A stretch of 64,000 nt of DNA from contig CM060831.1 in assembly GCA_030762175.1 (NCBI GenBank), forward strand, positions 143,767,001 through 143,831,000. The letters are read 5' to 3'. Position 1 is the stretch's first letter. Every line of letters starts with the position of its first letter. Below the pieces are notes generated by a model, which was not told the origin of the DNA, made no database searches, and saw nothing but the letters and a program-made list of their open reading frames with translations. This DNA is from Metallyticus violacea (Eukaryota; Arthropoda; Insecta; Mantodea; Metallyticidae). Below are positions 1-11,342 of the stretch, in pieces. Position numbers and translations under genes: made by a program.

Positions 1-3000
1 CAGGAAATCTATAAATTATAAAGCAGTTTTAAATCTAGCTAGTAAACACGCTGTTGCAATAGTTACCAACGAACATGAAACTGTTGCCTCAATAGGAAAA
101 CATTGCATATTGCGAGTACAAACAACGCTATCATATGCGACATTATTACCTTTCACAAGTGTATATACGTGACAGACGCAAGGCCAAGCTTGTCAAGATG
201 TGTGAAACTCAGCAAGTAATGTTTCTAAACACTGGTTTTTCTTATTATATCCGCTTTATGCATCCTGTACTCACTCTGAATGTACAAGTAATTAACTTCA
301 CCAGCGTTTCCAGCCATGACACGTATTTCTTACTTGCCATAACTGAAGAAACAGCCTTCATTATTTGCATAGGCTTTGAATTACATGCCATTTACAGTGC
401 CGTTTCGAAAGGGAATGATGTCAGAGTGTATTATAAGAATAATAGCAAACTTCCTTTTTGAATTTTCATTATAGAACTCTTGAGATGCTAAAAGCTGTTA
501 TACAGAGTTAGTTAAAAGTCCCACACCATTAAAATAACCGTTGAAACGAGTAGGGCATTGAAATGAAACTCGACACTCAAAAATGTTACCAGTTTATTCT
601 ATTCCCGATTTATCCGAAAGTGATGTTAAGTCTCCAATTTTAAATGGAACCAACATATTTTTTACTTTTTCGAATAATGCTCACTATGAGTTTTCAAAAA
701 ATTCCTACATTAGATACTTCTATACATATTAGAGTTGCTACATTAAGGTTAAAACAAAAATGTCAGCGAGACGATGATCAGGTGGGAAACTTTTTAATCA
801 AGAACGAATTGCCATAGTAATTTCGATAATCGTTATTGAAATAAAATGAAATTTCCTTACAAAAATATCAAAAGTATAAATGCTATATTGAAAATGGTAG
901 CCCTTAGCTACTTGAAAATTTGACAGTTGATTACAGAAAACATCTAAGAAGTGACAACCAAAGGTTACTTGCACAGTTTTCATTATTCGATACTCTAAAT
1001 CTTCCAAGTCTTTCTCGAAACACTACTGACTTCTAAAGGTCCCACATAAATAGGGATCTTGAAGGCCACTCTATGTGACCTCTGCTACCAGTCTATCGTT
1101 ATGGAAGAACGTGATCTAGATACAGACGAACATCCGTCCATGGGCTGGAGCTCCATTTTGAGGAAAAGATGCCTCTCCGGGCAGCCTTTGGTTAACTGGA
1201 TAGGACATATTTGTGATAGCTGGTACTAGTGCTTTCGAAGCAAATCCAAATATCTATCTGCGTTTAGCGTTTCTCTAAAGAAGAAAGGGCAAATTAAATG
1301 GTTCTTACAATACCAGCCCAAACATAGGTTTTTACAGATGTGCGTTGATTGTCTTTCATCTATTGTGGATTTACATTTGACTAGTCTTGTTAACAAACAC
1401 ATTCAGGCAAAATGCAGCTTCATCTGAGAATATAATTAATTTAAGAAAAACTACATTCTTGATGAGCTCCATCGTTAATTCACAAAACTATATTCTACTC
1501 TTGGGAGTATCCTCTGAAAGTTTCTGCAAAAGTGGAATTTTATAAGGATGTTGCTTAGCACTTTCATGGAAGTTTTGGCTTATATTTTATTGCAATGTCA
1601 CGTTTGTTTTAGAAACTTTGGGATTTTCTTGCACAGAAGAAGGATATCCGATATAGTATTCTTATCAGTTACACTTTTCGGACGAAATGCTCCCAGTTTG
1701 AGTAAACTTTCTTGCTATTCCTTAGCACTGTTGGCATGTGGTAATAGATTGCAATATGAATACATATCATTAAATAAATTAGCTGCCTTCCAAAATGTTA
1801 CCTGTTTCCATAACCAACCACAATTAATTTAAAAAGTATTTCCTTTTCCCTTTAATGTTGGGTACCAAAATTAGGCATTTAAAACACTGCATGTTAGATT
1901 TAATCCTTTTAATAAGATTTAACTGTATCAATAAACATGTTTCCATGGATACAAACAAAGAACAATCTATTTTACTGACAAAACACAGCAAAGAGGAGTG
2001 TTTTTGTTATTCTTGCACGTTCTTTGTTTCCTTGGTGTAGCAACTCCAATTTATAATTCGTTAATTAACTTTTGGATTTCCAGCAAATGGCAGTTCCCTC
2101 AGACGAGTTTCATGTCAAGGAATCACGTGTTTCAAAAATGATTTAGGTGATGCGAGACTAATGTTGTATATGCTTGTTTATTCTAAGAACTTCATTTGAT
2201 AAGCGTCTTTGGTATGAATTCATGCACCTCTGCTATCGCATTTCAACTGCCTCCAGGATGGCGGCAAATTGTATCACTTTCTGTCTTCTGCACAGCTAAT
2301 GGCATTGACTATTCTTCATATCTCACTAAGCTTTTCCCCCCTCAGTCTAACTGCAACGAGCCCATTTCAGTAGATACGTGTTATTTCTAATGAACTCAAA
2401 AGTGATCGTGTTTCTTCCTTATGCACTTCCTTCTCCCTTTCGGGTATTCTACGGAAAGTTAAGTCGCAGTCAAATTGTGGAATTTGAGCAAAGCTTCCCC
2501 AGACCGTTCTGTTCGCTCACAATACGAAGTAATTCTTGGTATTGAATAAGTGTCCCATTTACACGCGCTAGTGTATCTTAGAGCTGAGAAGGAACATAAC
2601 TTGAAATACTAGTAATTAATTTAGAAAAGTAATTATTCAACAGATGGGGGGGATGTACAGCTGCATTAAAGTAATTAGTAATTAATGTAATTTACGAACA
2701 TTAATTCTGCACGGACGAGCGGCAGAGTGGGAAGCAGAACAAAGGGAATTCTGTATCAAGGCTACCAACCCTGCCGCACCCCGCGAGAGCTACAGAGATG
2801 GCATAACAGAAAGGGAAATTTTGTTTTGATTTCCAAAGCGAGTTGACAGTGCTCTGAAACAGCCGAGGCAGAAAGGGACCCTTCCTGCTTTTAGCCTACC
2901 TTATTGCTTAAAATAATACTAAAATTCACTGCATGTTTTCGTTTAATGCCTGTAAAAACGCACTGCCCAACTGCCCTAATAGATATTAGCGACAGGTGTT

Positions 3001-4526
3001 TTGCACTTATGGACGAACTAGGTAGAATCTTCGAGTATACAGAATGATCACATAAAATTACCACCGTGAAAGGTGCTATCGTGCACCGTTTTTACCAAAA
3101 TTAAGTTCAGACAATGTATCCCACATAAAAATTACAACAATTATTAAAATATGTATTTATAGCATAATGTTACAATTTCCAAAATGGACAGGTTCTATTG
3201 ACTTTAAGACAGCAAAAATGGATGAGATTATAATGTTTTTCTACGAGAAATAGATTACGATATATGGTCATATACAGGGTTCAGATGTCTTTTTCAGAGA
3301 ATTGGGCCAAAAGCAACACATTCCCCCGATTGTTAGGCAAAAATTGTGCCTACCTGTTTGCACATTGTCTACAATTTAGCGAAATTATCAACAGTACGAA
3401 TGTTACAGTTTACTCTGGATGCTGTTTGAATATCTTTCAGCGTACACGGTACAAGAAAGTATGTATAGCGTTCTTCCTACATTCTCCACACGTAGGATCA
3501 ATTCGGCATTTTCAGATTAGGGAACAACACCATTTTCTATAGCACATGCAACACTTCCAAATTCTATGACATATTATGAATTCTCATTGTATTCAATATA
3601 AAGAAAATAAATTCCCGATCTAGTACCTAAGCAGTTAAACTTTTTTTTTTTTTTTTTTTTTTTTTTGGTTGCCTAGGGCTTGGAATTTTAGTCCCAGAAT
3701 AAACTGCAATATGTGCCGATACGTTTCCTAACCTAATTATAGACAAAAAGCAAACAGACATTCACTGTTCTTATCTAACATTCGCGGAAATGTATGATCA
3801 TGGGAATTTCTTAAAAAGGACCTGAAACTTCGAGTCCTACGAAGAACGATATGTTGTAAACTACTTGGCTTGGAATAGTGCAAAAACTCAATAACATTCC
3901 ACTCTCGTCCTGTTTTATTTTCTTGAAATACTTTATGCTAGAAACATTCTTTATAAAAATTGTTGGTATCTTTGTATGATCTACATTGATGAGCCCTTTT
4001 CTGAACTTTAGTTTGGTGAAAAAGTACATCGTTTTAATATTATCTATGCCAGTATTAGTCCAACATATATTCAGAAAAAAAAAATGGATGAAATATTGTT
4101 TACTTTAATTTACATAAACGCAGGAGTTATTTCAAATTTAAATGTAAGTACTATGTAAATGTTACCATCAACAACATTTTAAGGCATTACTAATGTGTGG
4201 AATATAATATTAGCACACTAGTTTAGCAATTGATTATAAAGAAAACATTTCTCAGAAATTATTCCATTAGTTATTCTAAAATACGAGAGAATGATAGACG
4301 TTGATAATGTTGTTTGTTTTTACAAGATACGAAAATACCAAGAAAGGAATGCAACAGTAAGCCATTCTCGTTTATATCTTTTTGTACGCGATCGATATAT
4401 GAAATTATGTTTCTACCTTTTCCTGAAATATTCTTGATTTTCAGGTGTTTGCCCATTGACTGTAAGTATCGCTTAGTAACAGCATTAAGGCTGGACGGCT
4501 GTATAACGTAGTTAGTTCACCAGACA
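1..4526. other. AT-rich non-coding stretch
   Basis: No recognisable gene. Short open frames (for example 135-461 and 1548-1832 on the plus strand) match no family I know and have AT-driven composition. A somewhat GC-richer patch lies around 2700-2900. A 26-base T run at 3641-3666 could be the reverse of a retroelement poly(A) tail, but no recognisable element body adjoins it. If the KIF26 gene on the minus strand continues, this is intron or 3' flank. Confidence 0.5.
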
Positions 4527-4774
4527 GATTCGCTGATGTGGTTTATTTACGGACGCTTTTAACATCTCAGGTCATCCCATTCAATTCAGGGCATGAAACG
4601 GTCGACAAATTTTGCCTTTTCTTTCAGGCTTGAGGTTTTTTATATGCTGTAAATCTACGATATGGGACCCAAAGCTTTACTTCCCTTCCGAAGGAAGCCA
4701 TGCTTGGGATTTTTACGCCCGGTATTGAACCCGCGATCTTGGGTTTAGGAGGCAAGTAAACCACCAGGACCGAC
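4527..4774 (-). repeat. tRNA-derived SINE, family B (copy 1)
   Basis: Minus-strand SINE whose tRNA-like head lies at the right end, with a box-B-like stretch (reverse of 'tattgaacccgcgatc') and the family tail 'ggtttatttacggacgc' at the left. The flanking 10-mer 'tcaccagaca' occurs at 4517-4526 and 4775-4784, which fits a target-site duplication. The body has small deletions relative to the copy at 59.3 kb. Confidence 0.85.
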
Positions 4775-5960
4775 TCACCAGACAACTTCGGTTAAGCGTA
4801 ACAAAGAATCTCCAGAGGCTGGGTACCTTTTCGCTTTATAACTAGAACTTTTTGTTGGGAGCTTCTTCATTGTGTTTTTCCAGTGATCCAGGTATTCTGT
4901 ATTTGTAAAGGTTATTTTAATTGTAAAGACTGTCCAGAAATAAACACTGCTAGGGCAAATTGTAAAGTCATTATACTCTAGATAAGGTTATTTCTTTAAA
5001 ATGAAAGGATTGATTCAATTTTAGTGTTTGTATTTGATTTTGATATATTTTCCAGCGCAACTGGTCATCTCTTATAATATTCATTATATGAACCTTTGTA
5101 ACTAAAGGTATTAATCAAGTTGTAAATTTTCAGTTGTTTGCTGCTAGTGTACGTTTTTCTTACTATATGCTGTGTCCCTCCCTGTTTCTAGCAGCCCTTT
5201 TAGAAACTGTATTTGTACCTGATTACGTTCCTTAATGTTTTTCCACCCCCAAAATTCGCCCCGTATATTATTGTTGACCTCACAATCGCTCTGTACACCG
5301 TTCCCATTGTACTCAGCGGCATTTTTACTCAAATATTTAATGCTTCTATATTTTTAATTATGTATTTGCGATTTGTGATGCCTATACGTTTTGCCCGGCT
5401 TCCGTTTATAGCTAAAGTGATCCACATATACATGACTTTCTTCATATCTGCTGCTATATGTGCTGAATGAATATACTGCTTTTCACATTGCATAAATTTA
5501 ACTTTAAACTTATTTTAAATATATTATGTGCATGATTTGGTTGTTTAGCAAGCTATAGTTCAAAGGCTATTCTTAAATCGTGTGCGTTTTAATATTTTTC
5601 TGCCGTATTGTTAAGTCATGGGCAAATCCTGGGGGGTTTCTTACAGCGCCTTTCTAAAGTGGAAGCTAGCAGGCATCAATGGGAAGATGTCATTCTTAGA
5701 TTATTGAGACATTTATACTAGTAGGGACTTCTCTTCCACTCAACCAGTCTTAAACAAATACATACATATTATAAAATACAGATAAAAGTTATAACCAACT
5801 ACACTGCTGAGTCTTGCATAAAAACTATAAAGAACCAGTTAATAAATGTCTTACGAAAAATACATTAAATGCTTTTTTATTTTTGTTGCTTAATTTGCAT
5901 TGATCTTCTCGCAAAGTCTGTAGATTGTGAGCTGAATAGTATCGGTGTAAATCTGTAGGG

Positions 5961-6160
5961 ATGAATGAAATGAAATGAATTAATAATGATGCAAATGAGC
6001 TCGGAGTCCTTAGCGTCTTAAACTTTTTTGGCATTCACCTTCTCAGGGTAAGGAAAAACTTCGAAAAAGTCTTACCCAGACAGCTTGACCTGATCGGGAT
6101 TCGAAACCAGGACCTCCGGATCAGTAGTTGCAAACGCTACCACTAGATCACAGAGGAGGT
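5961..6160 (-). repeat. tRNA-derived SINE, family D (copy 1)
   Basis: Similar over about 200 bases to 35137-35327. Read on the minus strand, the right end is tRNA-like: a box-A-like segment around 'tctagtgg' and a box-B-like segment around 'ggtttcgaatcccg'. The body shares 'aaatgagctcgg' and 'ttcaccttctcagggtaagg' with copy 2. It is unrelated to families A-C, so it is a separate SINE lineage. Confidence 0.75.
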
Positions 6161-6923
6161 GCTATAAAGTTATTTGAAGGAAAAATGAAGTTAATCCATG
6201 AAATACTGAATTAATTAACGTACAATACACTGATTAATCACGATTTTATTAAAGAGGTAAATTAATATTATTACATAAATATCAATACAATTTAGAATTA
6301 TTTGACAATTTAGAACCGATTTACAGCTTATAATAAAAATACTGGTGCCAATGGATAATTTTTATTACCGTTAACACCATTCGATAAATATGCCGGTTTT
6401 GCGTTCATCCGTTTAGACAGATATTTCATCTTTCTTACCACTTGTTTACATTTCTTAATCGTGACGTAGACAGGGCCTTATGTTGGAAGTGTTCGCTTAT
6501 TGGCTGACAAACCGTCTCTGTTAACGAACATGAAAGGTAGCTAGGTTAGCCTTTGCTACGCATCGAATGGTACAGGGTCACTCTTCCTGGATTTCCTTCA
6601 GGACAGACACTTTCTAGCCTTCTTTTTCAGCAGACGCAGTCAAAATGCTCCAGGGTTGTTACAGATTTTCGGCCTTTGTAATTAAAATTTTCTAAGATAC
6701 ATCTTGGCTATGTGACCAGGTATTCAAGCATTTAGGTATACAAAAATGTTATTTAAGAGTTTTCTTAATGAAAATTTTGCTCTTTTAGACAACATTTTGT
6801 AATGGTTTGTCAGGTGGTTTTAAAACATTATGTCATGCAGTCAAAGTGAATTTGCCTTGGAAATGAAATTGCGCAATCATAACAGTTTAACAATTTTTAT
6901 TACATTGTTCTTTTTTTTTATTA

Positions 6924-7192
6924 GTATTTAACCCCCGTTTTTACTACTGAGGCAGGCGGTGACACTGATGATACATGAGGTGAAATTATAAACTGGGAAA
7001 GGATTTTTTTTCCTTAAAGAAGGAAATGGTCCAGGCCTAAGTTTAGGGTACCTCCCCGTCATTTGTCATTTATGAGAACTGAGGTAAACCTGTAAAAAAC
7101 CTCAGTCAGGGAGGACGGTCCTGCTGTGAATCGAACCTCCGACCTCCCGCTCACCAGTCCACGACTTAACGACCTCGGCCACCCGTGGCGGT
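6924..7192 (-). repeat. tRNA-derived SINE, family A (copy 1)
   Basis: Minus-strand copy of the most frequent SINE here. Its head (right end) reads on the minus strand 'gccacgggtggccgaggtcg' followed by a box-B-like 'ggttcgattcac'. It resembles a tRNA-Ser/Leu type head with internal pol III promoter boxes. The tail at the left carries the family's 'acgggggttaaa' 3' end. Confidence 0.85.
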
Positions 7193-8751
7193 TTTATCAT
7201 ATGTTGTGAAAGCCTTTGTATCAAACTTATCAAAGTATATATCATTTTATCATTTACGTTATTGCTGTTACAACAAAAATTTGCATGCTGCAGTTTATTA
7301 TCATAAATTTCGTGGCAGTTCTAAATTATTAAATGCGAAATACATGAATAATTAATGCTTTTAATAAATTGTATTTTAACGGCATCCTTAAACTTTGTGA
7401 AGCCATCCTTCTTCTTTCATACTATTTCGTCACCTTTCCAGGTATCTCTAGGCGTTATCTCTACAATACATTACATAGATCAATACCTGCAAACACCAAT
7501 ATTGCTAAATATTTATTGAAATAAGGGGGCAGATGTTACAATAAATAAACTGACTGTTTCATTACATGAATTTACGAAATAGTAACTATGCTATTCTGTT
7601 CTGAATGGTATTGTCCAACAACCTCCAACTTTACTTGGTAGCAATTTCTGTTTCTGGTAACAGAGACTGTGTTAATGAAAAATGCAAAATATCTCGTGAT
7701 AGGGTAAAATACGTAACTTTTTCCATATCAGACCTGGTAGATATATTTTGAAAATAGAAAGCCAAGCGATGTGTAGAATTTGATGTAACGAATTAAGAGA
7801 AAGCATATCGCTCGCGTAGTCTTAACCACACGGATACACGTGACCATACTTAGTAATATAATAAATACAGCAGACACACGTATTATGTACAAACTGTAGT
7901 CTGTTGCTCAATTAGTATCTCGATTAGTTAACAGTACACCATAATAGTCCAAGTGTAGCACATGGGAAATTGTACTAGTTTTATTTTTAGTTTGTCTGGA
8001 AAAAATACTTTATAAATCGAAATATCTAAAGAAAATAATAATTACCGAAAAACACGCAAATATTTTTATTTAATTTAAGTATAAATAAAAACAGACTCCC
8101 TGTTTAATTGCTACGTAGACGAAGTAAATACCAGTTTAATTATTAATGATGCAAACATTCTTCTACATTCATTCGTTCTTATAACAGAAATACAATAAGA
8201 GTAAGTAAATCATGAATATCAAATTGCCACGAAGGAAGTAGGCCTCTTCATATCTATCAACATACGTTCTAACTGTGATGCATGTTTCTCTTTCACACAT
8301 ATCGGAATTACGATTCCCCTTACACTTAAACACGCAAAGATGGTGCTATTGTAAATGTATATAGCAGTTATTTCACTTCATCTGTTCTGTTTGAGGAACC
8401 GAAGATAAATATTTCAAATGAAGGGGTAGAAAGATCTGCTTCCCTGCCCCTCGTTAGCAGAACTAGCGCCAGCATCACGTAGCCGTCCGGTTGTTGTAAT
8501 AATTCCATCCGTGGTCGGGCGAAATTACTGTATTCATGCTGGCGGAAATTGCTCCCCAGGGAATCTCCTCGCCAACACTTAAGTAAAAGTTCAATACGAG
8601 TAGATACACTAAGCATTTACTTTTTTCTTTTTTACAGCTTAGGCCTCCTTTTGTAACTAAAGCTTCAAACGCTGTGCTGTAGTCAATTGTTTTCATTAAG
8701 TATGAAGAAAAAAACGAAACAAAACAAAAGACAAGAGAGAATAATTTTACG
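7193..8751. other. AT-rich non-coding stretch
   Basis: No gene, RNA gene or clear repeat recognised. The sequence is AT-rich with only short open frames. Confidence 0.5.
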
Positions 8752-9315
8752 AAGTCGTTAAGGCGCGGACTCGTGAGCGGTAGGTCTGAGGTTCGAATCC
8801 CGCCAGGATCGTCCTCCCTGACAGAGGTTTTTTCCAGGTTTCCTTCAGTCCTCATAAATGGCAAATGCCGGGGAAGTACCCTAAACTTAGACCTGGAACT
8901 TTCCTTCCTTAAAAATATTATTTTCCAATATATAATTTCATCTCATGTATCATCAGTGTACCGCCACGGGTGGCCGAGGTCGTTAAGGCACGGACTCGTG
9001 AGCGGGAGGTCTGCGGTTCGAATCCCGCCAGGACCGTCCTCCCTGACTGGGGTTTTTTCCAGGTTTTCCTCAGTCTTCATAACTGGCAAATGCCGGGGAG
9101 GTACCTAAACTTAGGCCTGGAACGCTTCCTTCCTTAAAAAAAAAAATATCCTTTCCCAATTTATCATTTCATCTCATGTATCATCAGTGTCCACCGCCTG
9201 TGGTGCCTCAGTAGTAAAAACGGGCGTTAAACACTACTCAAAAAAAAAAAAAAAAATCATCAGTGTCCACCGCCTGTGTGCCTTAGTAGTAAAAACGGGC
9301 GTTAAACACTATTAA
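8752..9315 (+). repeat. SINE family A (copy 2), 5'-truncated and split by copy 3
   Basis: The element starts inside the tRNA-like head at 'gtcgttaaggcgcggactcg', so it is 5'-truncated. It has box B 'ggttcgaatcccg' and runs to 'catcagtgt' at 8959. Its 3' part ('ccaccgcctgtgtgcc' to 'ttaaacactatta') resumes at 9267, after a second family-A element at 8960-9255. Confidence 0.85.
8960..9255 (+). repeat. SINE family A (copy 3), nested in copy 2
   Basis: A complete family-A SINE: head 'ccgccacgggtggccgagg', box A and box B ('ggttcgaatcccgcc'), body, and 3' end 'cgggcgttaaacactac' followed by an A-rich tail. The 11-mer 'atcatcagtgt' is present at 8949-8959 and again at 9256-9266, which is a perfect target-site duplication made from copy 2. 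This is the best-preserved family-A copy in the window. Confidence 0.9.
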
Positions 9316-10425
9316 ATTTGGTTTATTTCATTGTGAGTGTAGCATATTGCCGATTGTTATATATAAAAATTATTTTAGATTTTCCCTATTTTAGGCTTCA
9401 TGCTGGTACTGCAACCTTCAATCATAGAAAATTTTGATTGTGAGAATATTAACAAAGTTTTAAAACGGACATAGCCTAATTTAAATGTAATATGTCCATT
9501 ATATTGCTTCAAAACAGATGAAATGTTCTTATAATATCCACATTTCTCAGAAAGTGACTTATGAGTAAATTACAATCACCAAGCCAATTAAATAAAACCG
9601 AATACATTATTTTTAAACGAAATGGATTAGTAACGACACATTTTGAACTTCACCTAAATGCAGAGTAATGTTTCTGTTTTCATTACTAGCTCACGCAAAC
9701 ATTTTCGAGGAAGAAGAGGAAACTTAAAAGATAAAAGAGCTTTATTTCATCAAGTCGTCTTTCTCTTAAAATTATAATTAAAAAACCTAGTCACGCAACT
9801 TTTTCCTCTACTGTTCTAATTAAACAGCATTTTCTTCCTCTGAGTTGAAAATCACTGCTCCAGAGGCAAGGAGAGGTCAGATATAAACCTCAGAAGGCTC
9901 GGCATCTTCATCGTGGAGCCAAGTCAGTTGCACAATGGCGCCTCAGTCACTTCTGCCCTGCATGCAGTGTCGTATTAATATTCAGCAGTGCCTTCCGCGT
10001 CCCCCCGCCCTCTACAAACATTGCCACATCGTAAAAATTCGCGACAAGGTTTAAATTTAGATTTCATAAGAGGGAGGAGGGCTGTAACAAAGAAAACTGC
10101 AATATCAGGTTCCTACTCTTGCTTAGGTCGTTGCCACCATCTGCTACAAGGACATCACTTTTTATGTTCCTCCCTATAGAAGTGCAGGGGTTTTTTCTGA
10201 GGATGGTTGCACGATTTATACTTAGAAGGGCGATGAAATGGTTGTTTCTGTTTTTTTGAAGCAAAGGGTGTAACGGGGGTAAATTTTAGAGTATTGGATT
10301 TCTCTGTCTGGGGTGCATCTGGAGGGAAACTGTTTAACCCAAAGAGTTTTTCCATGTTTATTGGAAAGTTGCATATCTTGCAGGCAGGAAATTCTGTAAA
10401 GAAGGAAGCGATAAGTGTGTTATTT
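9315..10425. other. non-coding stretch with a GC-richer patch
   Basis: No gene is supported. The 9850-10020 part is more GC-rich and shows no open frame of recognisable family. Confidence 0.45.
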
Positions 10426-10653
10426 AGTTTTGTACTTCATATTTCCTTGAAGTATGAACAAAATTACTGCGGTGTTACTTTTGTTTCAGCTAATTCCATG
10501 TGAAAGTTTTGTACTTCATATTTCCATGAAGTATGAACAAAATTACTGCGGTATTACTTTTGTTCCAGCTAATTCCATGTGAAAGTTTTGTACTTCATAT
10601 TTCCATGAAGTATGAACAAAATTACTGCGGTGTTCCAGCTAATTCCATGTGAA
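10426..10653. repeat. 79-bp tandem repeat, three copies
   Basis: Direct repeat with unit starts at 10426, 10505 and 10584 (period 79). The third unit is shortened by about 9 bases near 'gcggtgttccagc'. Each unit holds a short palindrome, 'tacttcat' and 'atgaagta' separated by 6 bases. It is perfect in units 2 and 3 and has one mismatch in unit 1. Units 2 and 3 are more alike, which suggests a recent duplication. Confidence 0.9.
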
Positions 10654-10768
10654 AGTTTTGGCAACGAAGGAAGTTCGACATATGACGGTCTATGTGCGTA
10701 GCATTTCTGCTTTTCGGGGGGGGGGGCTTTTGGTTTACTGCGGTATGATCATTATCGTGCCTGCCAGA

Positions 10769-11036
10769 CCGCCACGGGTGGCCGAGGTCGTTAAGGCGCG
10801 GACTCGTGATTGGAGAGAGAGTTCGATGCCCACCAGGACCGTACTCCCTGACAGATTTTTTCCAGGTTTTTCTCAGTCCTCATAAAAGCAAATGCCGGGG
10901 AGGTACCCTAAACTTAGGCCTGGAACGCTTCCATCCTTAAAAAAAATCTTTTCCCAATTTAACATTTCATCTCATGGTGTCCACCGCCTGTGGTGCATCA
11001 GTAGTAAAAGTGGGCGTTAAACAATATTAAAAAAAA
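10769..11036 (+). repeat. SINE family A (copy 4)
   Basis: Plus-strand copy beginning 'gaccgccacgggtggccgag' and ending 'gggcgttaaacaatatt' plus an A run. The region between box A and box B is altered ('gattggagagagagttcgat'), so the internal promoter is probably damaged. Confidence 0.85.
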
Positions 11037-11093
11037 ATAGTAATAATAATGCCATCCGCTTGTTTGGGCCTCATTTATTCAGTAAAATAATCC

Positions 11094-11342
11094 TGGGCCG
11101 AGGATGCGGCTCAAACGGCAACACTTAGGATTCTCATTCGGTAGGTCTCGGGCTCATATCCGTTGGGCCGACCATTCCAACTGTGGATTTTTTTCCGTGG
11201 CTTCTCCTAGTCGCGAATGCCTGGATGAATCTTTCCTTTCCCCGAATTATCCGCTCATTTCATTCCCTTAGTTCTATTATAGGGTCGAAAGTTCTAGGCT
11301 GAAGTGGGCTGTAGCGGCGTGACGGTGGCTTGCCTACTGGAA
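11094..11342 (+). repeat. tRNA-like SINE, family C (single copy)
   Basis: Head-like segment 'gatgcggctcaaacggcaac' followed by a box-B-like 'cgggctcatatccg', then a body containing 'ccgtggcttctcctagtcgc' and a GC-rich 3' part ending near 'gcctactgg'. It shares nothing obvious with families A, B and D. Only one copy lies in the window, so assignment as a SINE rests on its tRNA-like layout. Confidence 0.55.

Noticed and set aside
8757..9030. tRNA genes suggested by intact A and B boxes
   Set aside because: The heads are followed by SINE bodies and A-rich tails and occur as dispersed copies, and the anticodon arms do not fold as in functional tRNAs.
8773..9108. 111-codon plus-strand open frame and similar 'MSGRSEVRIPPG' frames at 26529-26738 and 35742-35972
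   Set aside because: All are translations of family-A SINEs. The recurring peptide comes from the tRNA-like head, not from a gene.
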